A stretch of 19,298 nucleotides of DNA from Burkholderia sp. (GCA_028292565.1 JAQGMD010000215.1:1-19298), one strand, 5' to 3'. Shown: positions 6,248 to 14,892, counted from the first letter of the stretch. Made by a program: numbers and translations. Notes: generated by a model not told the origin, from the letters alone.

Positions 6248-7306
6248 ATGAATTATTTCACCCAGACGGGTTTTGAGTATCAGAAACCACGAACCAGAAT
6301 AGCAACCCGGCAACGTAAGAACGTCAGCGGACCCACGCTGCTCGGCGTAGGCGCCGCGTTAGCTGCCATGGCCATATTTGTGCGATACCGCACGAGGCGG
6401 ACTGAACGGGAGAATCCTCCGCCGGGCAACTTCATCGAAGTCGATGGTGTCCGGCTTCACTATATTGAGCGAGGCGTGGGCCAGCCTGTTGTGCTGTTGC
6501 ATGGAAATGGCACCATGGCGCAAGACTTCGGTATCAGTGGCGTGCTTGATATGGCTGCGGATAAATACCGGGTGATTGCTTTCGACCGGCCTGGTTACGG
6601 CCATAGTGAGCGTCCGCGCGGCCGGATCTGGAGTGCCGATGCGCAGGCGGAATTGATTCACCGCGCGTTGCAGAGCATGGGCGTCGAGCAACCTATCGTG
6701 GTTGGCCATTCTTGGGGCACGATGGTGGCGCTGGCACTTGCTTTGCAACACCCTGAATATGTGCGCAGTCTCGTGCTGCTGTCCGGCTATTACTATCCGA
6801 CGCCACGTCTCGACGTCGCCATGCTTTCGCCGCCCGCGATTCCGGTCATCGGCGATTTGATGCGCCATACCATCTCGCCGTTGATCGGACGGATGATCTG
6901 GCCCGCTATGCTGAAAAAACTTTTTCACCCGACGGAAATACCGCAACACTTTTCCTCGTCGTTTCCAGTCTGGATGGCGCTGCGGCCATCGCAGCTGAGG
7001 GCGAGTGCCGGCGAGACTGCACTCATGATTCCGGAGGCCGCGATACTCAGCAAACGCTATCGCGAACTGACTATGCCGGTGGTGATCATGTCGGGGGCGA
7101 ATGATGTGCACGTCACCTCGGAGAGGCATTCGGAGCGGCTGCACGAGGAACTGCCCCACAGTGAGTTGCGGATCACACCGGACGTGGGGCACATGATTCA
7201 TCATGTGGTGCCGCATGAGGTGATGGCGGCGATTGATACGGCGGCGAAGGCGGCTGCGCCGGTGCGAGTGGTCGAGCAAGCTGGAGCGGGGCAGGGAGTG
7301 CATTAG
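6248..7306 (+). CDS. Alpha/beta fold hydrolase with N-terminal membrane anchor
   Basis: A 352-aa protein. Residues 28-46 form one membrane segment (GPTLLGVGAALAAMAIFV) flanked by many Arg/Lys on both sides, so the anchor may place the catalytic domain in the periplasm or against the inner face. The hydrolase domain begins near 60 (NFIEVDGVRLHYIERG). Nucleophile S155 sits in GHSWG (153-157), acid D286 in SGANDVHV, and H315 in DVGHMIHH; HGNG at 85-88 builds the oxyanion hole. Typical of epoxide hydrolase/haloperoxidase-like hydrolases of unknown substrate. ATG 6248 has AAGG 6 bases upstream; the open frame back to 6170 lacks one. The last 20 residues are Ala/Val-rich and low in complexity. Divergent from DUF1653-alkB. 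Confidence 0.85.
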   Translation: MNYFTQTGFEYQKPRTRIATRQRKNVSGPTLLGVGAALAAMAIFVRYRTRRTERENPPPGNFIEVDGVRLHYIERGVGQPVVLLHGNGTMAQDFGISGVLDMAADKYRVIAFDRPGYGHSERPRGRIWSADAQAELIHRALQSMGVEQPIVVGHSWGTMVALALALQHPEYVRSLVLLSGYYYPTPRLDVAMLSPPAIPVIGDLMRHTISPLIGRMIWPAMLKKLFHPTEIPQHFSSSFPVWMALRPSQLRASAGETALMIPEAAILSKRYRELTMPVVIMSGANDVHVTSERHSERLHEELPHSELRITPDVGHMIHHVVPHEVMAAIDTAAKAAAPVRVVEQAGAGQGVH

Positions 7307-7331
7307 CGGTTGCCCCTCCCCCCTGGCTGGA

Positions 7332-7369
7332 CGTAGAGCGAGTCATGACCGGTCATGACCCGCTCTACG
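7332..7369. repeat. 38-bp near-perfect palindrome between convergent genes
   Basis: Left arm 7332-7350 is CGTAGAGCGAGTCATGACC; right arm 7351-7369 is its reverse complement except at one position. On the minus-strand RNA this mismatch becomes a G-U pair, so the debranching enzyme transcript can form an uninterrupted 19-bp stem. The core contains GTCATGAC twice, each an 8-bp palindrome. It lies 26 bases past the hydrolase stop and 24 bases past the debranching enzyme stop. It could be a bidirectional terminator (no U-tract is visible), an mRNA-stabilising hairpin or a protein site. Confidence 0.8.
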
Positions 7370-7392
7370 ACCGATCCCTGATTCCTGACCTC

Positions 7393-9561
7393 TCAAGCCG
7401 TCGTTACCACCCTCACATCCCCATCCTTCCGCACAATATTGATCCCCACATTATTCGGATACCGCTGCAGCATCAAATCCACCGTCGCATCCCCAATCGC
7501 CAGATCCCTGATCTCGACGGTCTCAAGAAAAGGCGGCAACTGCGGATTCCTGAACTGGATTTCACCCTTGAGCGGATCAAACGAAAGTCCGAGACATGCC
7601 TGCAGCAGGTAGAAGACGCTGGCCGCAGCCCAGGCTTGCGGCGAGCAGGCAACCGGATACAAAGTCGGTCCTTCGTCCGGCCGCTTTTCAAAGCCGCAGA
7701 ACAGTTCAGGCATCCGATGCTGGTCCATGTACAGGCTGACTTCCCGCAGCCCGGAAAAGACCGCCATCGCTTTGTTGGTAAAACCGTAGCGCGCCATGCC
7801 CGCGGCAATCACCGCATTGTCATGCGGCCAGACCGAGCCGTTGTGGTAAGCCATCGGGTTATAGCGAATTTCCTTCTTCGGAATAGTGCGTATGCCCCAG
7901 CCGCAGAAGAAATCCTCGCCCAGCATCTGGTCGGCAATGCGCGCCGCCCGCTCCGGCGTCGCGATCCCGCTCCACAACGCATGCCCGGCATTGGAAGAAG
8001 GCACGGCGCATTTCTGTTTCTTGCCGTCGAGCGCAAGCGCATAGGTGCCTGCCTCTTCGCACCAGAACGCTTCATTGAATTGTTTCTTGAGCAGGACCGC
8101 GGCTTCTTCCAGTTCCTTCGCGTAGGTGTGCTCCTCAAAAAGACGTGCGAGCCGCGCGGCATGCAGCTTCGCCTCGTACACATAGCCCTGTACTTCGCAC
8201 AAGGCGATCGGCGCTTCGGCCAGTCGCCCATCCATGTGAAAGATCGAGTCGTGCGAATCCTTCCAACCCTGCTGCGCGAGGCCGCTCTCGGTATAGCGGG
8301 CGTACTCGACAAAGCCGTCGTGGTCACGATCGCCGTATTCGTCAATCCATTGCAGTGCTGCCTTGATGTTTTTCCAGATGGAGCGGATAAACGCCAGGTC
8401 GCCAGTCCTTTCGTAATAGGCACCGGCCAGCGCGATGAACAACGGTGTCGCATCCACCGTGCCGTAGTAATGGCGGAACGGGATTTCGTCGAGCGCGGCC
8501 AGTTCGCCCTTACGCGCTTCGTGCAAAATTTTTCCCGGCTCCGCGTCACGCACGGGATCAAGTTCAGTGGCCTGGGTCGCGGCCAGGAAGTTGAGCACGC
8601 CTTTCGCAAGCCCCGGATCCATCCATAAGTATTCCCACGCGGTGAGGATGCCGTCGCGTCCAAAAGTGGTCGAGTACCACGGCAGGCCGGCATAGGGATA
8701 ATCCCCTTCCTTCAGGGACGTGGTCAGCATGACGAGGTCTGCCGTGGAACGATCGAGCCAGCTGTTGAACAGCGGGTCCGATGTGACGATCTTGCAGCCG
8801 TTTTTAAGTCGTGCATGCACACCCTGGTTGAGCTGGGTGAAAGCGGAAAAATAATCGGACGGCTCGAACTTGAACTTGCCTTCCTGTTCGCAGCCGATGG
8901 TCGCGTAGACATGTGCCTCGCCTTTCGGCGGAAGGTCGATCATGAATTCGGCATGCCCGGCGGAGATTATGTCCGGTACCGGTTCAAAGCGTATATGCGT
9001 TTTGCGCACCGATTCATCCAGGCCGCGATACCCCATAACGAGTTCGGACTTGTTGACGCGCGGTTCGATATGTTCGCCGCGCCCGGCACGCGAGAATCCG
9101 CGCACTTCAAAGATGTCCTTGTAATCGGCGTCGAAGTGCATCGCGAGTTGCGTCTGGACGCGTTCGAGACCGAAATTGACCACCCGGACATGCTCGTAGC
9201 AGGCGTTGTTCCAGAGCAGCTTGGCGCGGAAGATATGCAGTATTCCCTTGGGAATCGCATTTTTCCCATCCGGATGAAGATCCGGATTCATCAACTCGAT
9301 AATGAAGAGGCCGTTGTCGTCTTTTACCGTCGAGTTGAGAAACATCGGCCGTACGCCGTCGATCAGCAATTCCTGCTGCGAAAGAAAACAGGTGTCGCCG
9401 TGGTAGATGCCTTCTTCGCCGAGCCCGATCGGCTGGATGTCGCCGAAGCGGTCGAACATCGCGAAGATCTCGTTATGCTTCAACACCCGGCGTCGTTCGT
9501 CGGCGGGTGACGAAGTCGCGAGGATGAACCACTTCCCGCCTAGCTGGATTTTCTCGACCAT
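7393..9561 (-). CDS. Amylo-alpha-1,6-glucosidase / glycogen debranching-like glycoside hydrolase
   Basis: A 722-aa protein. Residues about 25-230 resemble the bacterial glycogen-debranching N-terminal beta-sandwich (GDE_N_bis type). Residues about 260-660 form an (alpha/alpha)6 barrel with GLPWYSTTFGRDG (292-304), QGWKDSHDSIF (431-441) and YHNGSVWPHDNA (572-583), motifs shared by this class; the acidic residues there (D303, D435 and D438) are candidate catalytic ones. No signal peptide, so probably cytoplasmic. It likely cleaves alpha-1,6 branches or a related alpha-glucoside; exact specificity is not readable. ATG 9561 follows GGAAGAG. It is the second gene of an operon after the glycosyltransferase (51-base gap). 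Confidence 0.85.
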   Translation of the reverse strand: MVEKIQLGGKWFILATSSPADERRRVLKHNEIFAMFDRFGDIQPIGLGEEGIYHGDTCFLSQQELLIDGVRPMFLNSTVKDDNGLFIIELMNPDLHPDGKNAIPKGILHIFRAKLLWNNACYEHVRVVNFGLERVQTQLAMHFDADYKDIFEVRGFSRAGRGEHIEPRVNKSELVMGYRGLDESVRKTHIRFEPVPDIISAGHAEFMIDLPPKGEAHVYATIGCEQEGKFKFEPSDYFSAFTQLNQGVHARLKNGCKIVTSDPLFNSWLDRSTADLVMLTTSLKEGDYPYAGLPWYSTTFGRDGILTAWEYLWMDPGLAKGVLNFLAATQATELDPVRDAEPGKILHEARKGELAALDEIPFRHYYGTVDATPLFIALAGAYYERTGDLAFIRSIWKNIKAALQWIDEYGDRDHDGFVEYARYTESGLAQQGWKDSHDSIFHMDGRLAEAPIALCEVQGYVYEAKLHAARLARLFEEHTYAKELEEAAVLLKKQFNEAFWCEEAGTYALALDGKKQKCAVPSSNAGHALWSGIATPERAARIADQMLGEDFFCGWGIRTIPKKEIRYNPMAYHNGSVWPHDNAVIAAGMARYGFTNKAMAVFSGLREVSLYMDQHRMPELFCGFEKRPDEGPTLYPVACSPQAWAAASVFYLLQACLGLSFDPLKGEIQFRNPQLPPFLETVEIRDLAIGDATVDLMLQRYPNNVGINIVRKDGDVRVVTTA

Positions 9562-9612
9562 TGCTCTTCCCGGTTATTGTTTATCGTTGTGCTTCGGAGC
9601 CGGAGAAACGCT

Positions 9613-10638
9613 TTAACGCGATAAGAGTCTCCGATAGACGTCCAGGTAGCTGTTCGCCATCGCCGTGGCCGTGAAGCGGCGCTCGAACGCCGCGCGGCAG
9701 GCTTTCCTGTTGATAGTGTCGATCTGCATCGCCGCACGCACCGCTTCGTCCTGATTCGTTACCACGAAGCCGGTCACGCCATCCTCGATGATTTCCGGGA
9801 TCGAACCGTTCTGGTATGCAATCACCGGCGTTCCGCAGGACAACGCTTCGATCATTACCAATCCGAATGGTTCAGGCCAGTCGATGGGGAACAGCAACGC
9901 CCTGGCGTGTTCGAGCACTTCCATTTTTTCTTTCTCGCCGACTTCGCCGACATAGGTCACATGGGGTTTGCGAAACAGCGGCTTGATGCATTCATTGAAG
10001 TAATCCTCCTCCACCTTGTCGATCTTGGCGGCGACGATCAACTGCGCACCGCATCGTTCTGCGATTTCGATGGCGCGATCGAGGCGCTTCTCCCGCGATA
10101 TCCGGCCCACGAACGCGAAGTAGTCTGACGGAGCAGGGCAGAACGAGAACGTATTTGCCGGCAGGCCGTGATAGACGGTTTCTATCCAGTTCGCATAGGG
10201 GAGCGGAGCGCGCTGGCTGTTCGAAATCGAGACCAGCGGCATGTCAGCAAAATGGTTGTACACGAGTGCGAGTTCCGGCAAATCCTGCCTGCCGTGCAAG
10301 GTCGTCACGTGGGGCGTGGGAAGTTTCCTCGCCAACGGAAAATGCAGGTAGTCAGTGTGAAAATGAATGAAGTCGAACGTATGGGCCGATTCGGACACCA
10401 GGTCCATCTGTATCGTGTGATAGGCCAGCCATGACATGTCTCCCGGGCCGGGGCGGATGCTCGAAGCGACTGCGGAGACCAGCCTGGCGTTGGTGATCGA
10501 GTCGCCGCTGGCGAACAACGTCACCTCGTGACCGGCCTTGACCAGTGCTTCGGTCAGGTTGTAGATCACGCGCTCGGTACCACCGTAAGCTTTGGGCGGA
10601 ACACGCTCGAAGAGCGGTGCTACTTGTGCAATCTTCAT
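9613..10638 (-). CDS. GT4-type glycosyltransferase
   Basis: A 341-aa GT-B fold retaining glycosyltransferase. The N-terminus MKIAQVAPLFERVPPKAYGGTERVIYNLTEALVKAGHEVTL is the acceptor-side Rossmann start with the glycine loop. The donor side carries GRISREKRLDRAI (R182, K184) and the E-x7-E signature in WPEPFGLVMIEALSCGTP (E256, E264). It transfers a nucleotide-activated sugar to an acceptor not identifiable from sequence. Start ATG 10638 gives the family N-terminus; the longer frame to 10782 adds 48 unrelated residues and has no better ribosome binding site. First gene of the operon with the debranching-type hydrolase; the pairing suggests synthesis and trimming of a glucan or glycosylated compatible solute. 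Confidence 0.88.
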   Translation of the reverse strand: MKIAQVAPLFERVPPKAYGGTERVIYNLTEALVKAGHEVTLFASGDSITNARLVSAVASSIRPGPGDMSWLAYHTIQMDLVSESAHTFDFIHFHTDYLHFPLARKLPTPHVTTLHGRQDLPELALVYNHFADMPLVSISNSQRAPLPYANWIETVYHGLPANTFSFCPAPSDYFAFVGRISREKRLDRAIEIAERCGAQLIVAAKIDKVEEDYFNECIKPLFRKPHVTYVGEVGEKEKMEVLEHARALLFPIDWPEPFGLVMIEALSCGTPVIAYQNGSIPEIIEDGVTGFVVTNQDEAVRAAMQIDTINRKACRAAFERRFTATAMANSYLDVYRRLLSR

Positions 10639-10881
10639 ATCTGAAATCCAGGGGCAACATGCCGCGGAACCATACATTGAGAAAGGACACGGAGAAACTG
10701 CAATATCGGTGCTGGGCGATCCAGCATGCAATGATCGCAAGAAAGTAAGACGCCCCATTCCGAACGAAGTTCCAAGCTGCAAGGAAACATGTTCCGCTTC
10801 GATCGCGTTTACGGTGGAATCGGCCGAACAAACTCAACCGCTCCCGGGTCGAACAGGACAACCATTTTTATGGAGGCAATT

Positions 10882-11334
10882 ATGCGGACAACGTGGGTTG
10901 TCGCCGCTGACAGCGGCCGGGCAAGGATTTTTGAAACAGAGGGTACCGGGAAGAATTTTCACGAGATTCAGGACTTCGTCAACGAGGCCGGACGTGAACG
11001 CGATCAGGATCTGCGTAGCGATGCGAAAGGACGATTCTGGGGCAAGGGCGAGCGGCACCAGGGACATACCACCGACCCTGACATCGATGCGCCGCGACAT
11101 GAAACTGAACTGTTCGCGAAGCAGGTGGCCGAGTACCTGGAAAAAGGGCGGGTGGAGCACCTGTACGATGGTTTGTTCCTGGTTGCCGATCCGCAGTTTC
11201 TCGGAATCACGCGAGCCAAGTTAAGCAACGAGGCGAAGCAACTCATCCAGCGGGAGTTACCGAAAGATATCTCCTGGCTCGATGAAAAAGACATCGCCGA
11301 GTTTTACGTCAAAAACCGGCTGCCGGATTCCTGA
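10882..11334 (+). CDS. Host attachment protein (BaeRF-like)
   Basis: A 150-aa protein of the family annotated 'host attachment protein', related to bacterial archaeo-eukaryotic release-factor-like (eRF1-domain) proteins. Features: N-terminal TTWVVAADSGRARIFE strand-turn, a charged middle with DPDIDAPRHETELFAKQVAEYLEKG, the LYDGLFLVADPQFLG strand and the C-terminal AEFYVKNRLP tail. The original name comes from an Agrobacterium plant attachment study; the molecular role is not settled. ATG 10882 follows GGAGG with a 5-base spacer. It is divergent from the glycosyltransferase operon across a 243-base gap. A weak promoter (TTGAGA 10677-10682, 18 bases, CAATAT 10701-10706) would leave a long leader. 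Confidence 0.88.
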   Translation: MRTTWVVAADSGRARIFETEGTGKNFHEIQDFVNEAGRERDQDLRSDAKGRFWGKGERHQGHTTDPDIDAPRHETELFAKQVAEYLEKGRVEHLYDGLFLVADPQFLGITRAKLSNEAKQLIQRELPKDISWLDEKDIAEFYVKNRLPDS

Positions 11335-11406
11335 GCGAGGGGCGGTACACAGCTCAACGCAGAGTTTTTCGTTACGCTCGCGACTTCTCAGATGACAAAT
11401 AGAACC

Positions 11407-11425
11407 ACGCCGGTATCACCGGCGT
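11407..11425. terminator. Perfect 8-bp stem-loop between convergent genes
   Basis: ACGCCGGT (11407-11414), loop ATC, ACCGGCGT (11418-11425). In the gspB transcript the stem starts 8 bases after the TAG stop and is followed by GGTTCTATTTG, a moderate U-rich tail. Likely terminator for gspB and possibly for the host attachment gene from the other side. Confidence 0.45.
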
Positions 11426-11433
11426 AGCAACCG

Positions 11434-12168
11434 CTAATACGAAGCCCGGTAACGATAGCCCTTGAAATTAAGGACCATCCCGGCGGGCGTCAGTTTTTCC
11501 AGGACCAGGTCCGGCGCCACCTGATCGCCCTCGTGCAGCAACTTGTTGTTGATCAATACCGTGCGGGCCGTTTTGTTCTGGGAATAGATATAACCGTTGA
11601 TCTTGTAGGCGGGGATCTCATTCCGGATGTGCTGTGGTAATTCGTGAAGAGCCGCAATGCGTGCTCCGCTGGCGGCAGCGGTATTTTCCGCCACCTTAGG
11701 TTCCGCCGGCGCGGCCGCCCTGGCCGGTTTCTTCGGCGCCGCTTCCTTTGCCGGGCTGGCTTTCTCTTTCGCTGGTTTTGCGGGCGCTTTAGTTGGTGCG
11801 GCGGCGGCAACGGCGGGGGGCGGAGTAACCGGGGGTGCCGGAGGAGCGTGTGCGATTACCGCAGGCGGTGCCGGGGCTGCCGGTGCGGGCTGCGGAGCGA
11901 CTGCTGCCACTGGTGGCGCTGCCGGTGCCACGGGCGGGAGCGCAGGCCGCAGCCTGAACCACGCAAGCGCGAGCAGCACGGCCGCGATCGCGGTCAGCCC
12001 GACCCGTATCCATGCTTTCTTGCGCACTGACGATTCTTCGTCCATGTACTCAGGGCCCGTCGGATGGAGGGCATGCAGCTGTGCCCGGAGTTGTGCCTGG
12101 GGCTGTGAAGCAGCGCCCGAATTGCGCTCCGATTCCGCTTTTTTGAGTGCGTCGAGAATATAGGACAT
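11434..12168 (-). CDS. gspB: General secretion pathway protein GspB (ExeB-like)
   Basis: A 244-aa protein. The N-terminal MSYILDALKKAESERN is the signature start of GspB/ExeB. One membrane segment (about residues 55-71) is followed by a Pro/Ala/Lys-rich periplasmic linker (75-155) and the C-terminal GspB domain (about 165-244: LHELPQHIRNEIPAYKINGYIYSQNKTARTVLINNKLLHEGDQV..). ExeB with ExeA helps insert the type II secretion secretin through the peptidoglycan. ATG 12168 fits the family start. The gene follows exeA with a 4-base gap, so both form one operon. The linker is of low complexity and therefore GC-skewed. Confidence 0.9.
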   Translation of the reverse strand: MSYILDALKKAESERNSGAASQPQAQLRAQLHALHPTGPEYMDEESSVRKKAWIRVGLTAIAAVLLALAWFRLRPALPPVAPAAPPVAAVAPQPAPAAPAPPAVIAHAPPAPPVTPPPAVAAAAPTKAPAKPAKEKASPAKEAAPKKPARAAAPAEPKVAENTAAASGARIAALHELPQHIRNEIPAYKINGYIYSQNKTARTVLINNKLLHEGDQVAPDLVLEKLTPAGMVLNFKGYRYRASY

Positions 12169-12172
12169 CGTG

Positions 12173-13861
12173 TTATTCCGTTGCCTTGATGGTGGCGGTG
12201 TAACTGTTTTGCAGGCGTGGCTCATCCAGGCCGGCCACGCGATTGAGGTGCATGAAGGTGAGCGGCCCGACCATGCCGTCGGCTTTTATTCCGCGGGTGG
12301 TCTGGAATTCGCGCACGCGCTTCACCATTTTTTCGTCGTACACCTGATTTTCGCCCGGCGCTTTTTCACCGCTGAGCGTGGCCAGTTGCGCGGCAATCCA
12401 GTCCACTTCCGGACCCTTGTCGCCAAACTCGACATGGCCGCGATACAGCCACGGCGCCTGCCACAGCGTGGTGAAGTCGCCCTGGAAGTAGCGCGACAGC
12501 ACCAGCAGGCTCACCGTTTGAGTTGCCTCCCCGGCGGAAAGCGTCACAGTCGAATCCGACAAGCCGGTGAGCACCGCATGATAGGTTCCTCCGGCACGGT
12601 CGTGCAGTGTCACCAGCGCCGGGCGATCGAGCTGGCGCAGCTCGGCAAATCCGCCTCCGCTCCGGTAGCAATGCAGATTCTGGTCGCGCGCTGCCACGCA
12701 TGGTTCTCCCAGCGGCAGGTTAACGCCCCACAGCTTCGCCAGTTGCTGGTACGCGACGTTCCTGTCTTCCAAACCGTGGCTGGACGTTCCGTCCACCTCG
12801 GAAAAAATCTTCCTGGCCGGAGCGGTCGTTGTTACTGTGGCCGGCTTGATCATCTTGTCGGCGTTTTCCGTCACGTCCGGCATTACGGTGGCCGCGATGG
12901 GCCGGCGCGCATCCAGGCCCTGCATGAACGAACCCAGCGTCCATATAACCGCCAGAACAGCCAGTGCGCTTGCGGCGAGGGATGCCTTTCCCGAAAGCTT
13001 CAGGCCGGGCCGGGGTGGCTGCGCTTTTGGAGCGGCCTCGGGGATTCCGAATACTTCCGTCGCCGCCTTGTCGATCATCGCGCGATCTGCTTTACGCTTG
13101 TCTTTCGCATAGGCGCCGAGCAGCGCACGATCGCACAACAAATTGATACGGCGCGGCACTCCCTGCGCAAGGTGATGGATCTGCGCCATCGCCCGCCGAT
13201 CAAATGGCGGCGCGCCCGTCGACCCGGAGACCGAAAGCCGGTGCTGGATGTAGGCGGCGGTTTCCAGCTCCGTTAACGCATTGAGGTGATAACGCGCGAT
13301 GACGCGCTGCGCGAGTTGCTGCAGTTCCGGCCTGTCCAGCATGCCGCGCAATTCCGGCTGTCCGATCATGATGATCTGCAGCAGCTTGCGTTCATTGGTT
13401 TCGAGGTTAGTCAGAAGCCGCAGCTGCTCGAGCACCTCGGCCGACAGGTTTTGCGCCTCGTCGATGATCAGTACATTGTTCTGACCCTCTGCATGGCTGT
13501 CCAGCAGATAGCGGTTGAGCGCATCGACGTAAGCCTTGACGCTTGCCGCGTTCCTGCCTTCGTAGGTAAAACTGATGCGGAACTCGTCGCAGATCGACTG
13601 CAGCAGCTCTTTTACCGTCATCTTCGGGTTGAAGATGTAAGCCACATTGCAGTTAGCTGGAACCTGCTCGAGGAAATAGCGGCACACGGTCGTCTTGCCC
13701 GCACCGATTTCACCTGTCAGCATTACCAGGCCGCCGCCGCTGTTGACGCCATAGAGCAGATGCGCCAACGCTTCTCGGTGCCCGTGCGTCATGAACAGAT
13801 AGCGCGGGTCGGGCGCAATCGAAAATGGCGCTTGCGTCAGGTTGAAGTAATCGATGTACAT
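12173..13861 (-). CDS. exeA: General secretion pathway ATPase ExeA/GspA with peptidoglycan-binding domain
   Basis: A 562-aa protein. The cytoplasmic AAA+ ATPase is at residues 1-270: MYIDYFNLTQAPFSIAPDPRYLF start, Walker A GEIGAGKT (50-57), Walker B NVLIIDEAQ (129-137), sensor-like GQPEL (167-171) and the QRVIARYHL arginine region. One membrane segment lies at 293-311. The periplasmic part contains a papain-like/Cys-bearing segment (about 380-460; C388 and C398) and a C-terminal PG_binding_1 repeat (about 478-540: GHVEFGDKGPEVDWIAAQLA.. QVYDEKMVKRVREFQ.. GIKADGMVGPLTF). It drives secretin insertion through the cell wall. No strong Shine-Dalgarno precedes ATG 13861. Operon with gspB; no other gsp genes are in the window. 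Confidence 0.92.
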   Translation of the reverse strand: MYIDYFNLTQAPFSIAPDPRYLFMTHGHREALAHLLYGVNSGGGLVMLTGEIGAGKTTVCRYFLEQVPANCNVAYIFNPKMTVKELLQSICDEFRISFTYEGRNAASVKAYVDALNRYLLDSHAEGQNNVLIIDEAQNLSAEVLEQLRLLTNLETNERKLLQIIMIGQPELRGMLDRPELQQLAQRVIARYHLNALTELETAAYIQHRLSVSGSTGAPPFDRRAMAQIHHLAQGVPRRINLLCDRALLGAYAKDKRKADRAMIDKAATEVFGIPEAAPKAQPPRPGLKLSGKASLAASALAVLAVIWTLGSFMQGLDARRPIAATVMPDVTENADKMIKPATVTTTAPARKIFSEVDGTSSHGLEDRNVAYQQLAKLWGVNLPLGEPCVAARDQNLHCYRSGGGFAELRQLDRPALVTLHDRAGGTYHAVLTGLSDSTVTLSAGEATQTVSLLVLSRYFQGDFTTLWQAPWLYRGHVEFGDKGPEVDWIAAQLATLSGEKAPGENQVYDEKMVKRVREFQTTRGIKADGMVGPLTFMHLNRVAGLDEPRLQNSYTATIKATE

Positions 13862-13989
13862 GGTCGCCCGTTAATAATCCCCGGAAAGGCTAGCATAATG
13901 CCCGGCATCACGCCATGTGAGTGGACAAACCGGCCATGGGCATGGAGTTTGCTGCCAAAAGCTCTTTCCAGAAGAAAGGCGGTGAAATC

Positions 13990-14274
13990 ATGGAGTGCCC
14001 GGTTTGCAAGAACGTCAACCTGGTGATGTCCGACCGGCAGGGCATCGAAATCGATTACTGTCCCCAGTGCCGTGGCGTATGGCTGGACCGGGGTGAGCTC
14101 GACAAGATCATCGAACGGTCCGCAGGTGCGCCGCCATCGCAGGCCGCCGCTGAACAGGCGCGCGAGGCCTACCCGACGCAGGACCACCTGCATCATGGCG
14201 TTCGTCATGACACCGGCCATGGCAAGAAAAAGAAACGCGGCGGTTTTCTGGAGGACCTGTTCGATTTCGACTGA
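13990..14274 (+). CDS. TFIIB-type zinc ribbon small protein
   Basis: A 94-aa protein with a zf-TFIIB ribbon: CPVC (C3, C6) and CPQC (C24, C27) flank a short hairpin, followed by the family motif RGVWLDRGELDKIIE. The C-terminal half is charged and His/Lys-rich (HHGVRHDTGHGKKKKRGG) and ends in an acidic FLEDLFDFD. Such proteins bind zinc; a nucleic-acid or protein-assembly role is often supposed but not established. ATG 13990 starts MECPVCK as in the family and has GGTGA 5 bases upstream; the open frame extends back to 13921 with no family match. Divergent from exeA (128-base gap). Confidence 0.88.
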   Translation: MECPVCKNVNLVMSDRQGIEIDYCPQCRGVWLDRGELDKIIERSAGAPPSQAAAEQAREAYPTQDHLHHGVRHDTGHGKKKKRGGFLEDLFDFD

Positions 14275-14361
14275 TCGAGCGCGGCTCCCCGGCATTGTTG
14301 GTCTGCAAAATCGGTAGTAGCATTCCGACCAGCATTCCCCCTTCATCTGCCAGGAGCCATC

Positions 14362-14892
14362 ATGCGTAAAACCTCTGCTTCGATCCTGATGCTGTCTCTG
14401 TTGTCCGCTTCCCCCGCCGTATTGGCGGCCGGCCAGATGAAGCCCGGCCTGTGGGAAATGACAATGAAGTCGGACGCGATGAAGAACATGCCGAAGATCC
14501 CGCCCGAGCAACTGGAGCAGATGCGCAAAAAGGGCGTGGAGATGCCGCAGATGCAGGACGGCGGTATGGTGCAAAAGGTGTGCATCACCAGGGAGATGGC
14601 AGAGCGCGACGGCGCGGCCAAAATGCACGCGGCGGAAGGCGGGTGCCAGCCTAAAAACTTTATCAGCACAGGCAACAGTTATTCCGGCGACATCGTATGC
14701 AATGGTCCCGAGCTGAAAGGCGAGGGCAAGGTCAAAGGCACGTACTCCGGGAACGAAAGCTTTTCCTCGACTTACCACTTCAAGGGAGCTGCCGCCGGCC
14801 ACCCGGTCAACCAGCGCAGCGAAAACAGCGGCAGGTGGCTCAGCGCCGATTGCGGCAATGTAAAGCCGGCCGGCGAAGCCAGGAAAAAATAG
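14362..14892 (+). CDS. DUF3617 exported protein
   Basis: A 176-aa secreted protein. The signal peptide spans residues 1-23 (MRKTS, hydrophobic core, LAA cleavage motif). The mature part begins GQMKPGLWEMTMKSD, the hallmark of DUF3617, followed by a Met/Lys-rich region (36-66) and four Cys (74, 95, 113, 164) that could form two disulfides in the periplasm. Family function is unknown. AGGAG stands 6 bases before ATG 14362. The stop TAG shares a base with the GTG start of the next gene, so the two are probably cotranslated. Confidence 0.88.
   Translation: MRKTSASILMLSLLSASPAVLAAGQMKPGLWEMTMKSDAMKNMPKIPPEQLEQMRKKGVEMPQMQDGGMVQKVCITREMAERDGAAKMHAAEGGCQPKNFISTGNSYSGDIVCNGPELKGEGKVKGTYSGNESFSSTYHFKGAAAGHPVNQRSENSGRWLSADCGNVKPAGEARKK

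Noticed and set aside
6359..7303. 314-aa open frame on the - strand
   Set aside because: Antisense to the alpha/beta hydrolase, which carries a full catalytic triad.
7345..8628. 427-aa open frame on the + strand
   Set aside because: It lies antisense within the debranching enzyme and begins inside the palindrome region; Arg/His/Gln-rich composition is typical of a shadow frame.
11760..11950. GC-rich repetitive stretch
   Set aside because: It encodes the Pro/Ala/Lys linker of GspB; codon-level low complexity explains it, not a DNA repeat or CRISPR.
12170..13276. 368-aa open frame on the + strand
   Set aside because: Antisense shadow of exeA; exeA has clear Walker motifs and a peptidoglycan-binding domain.
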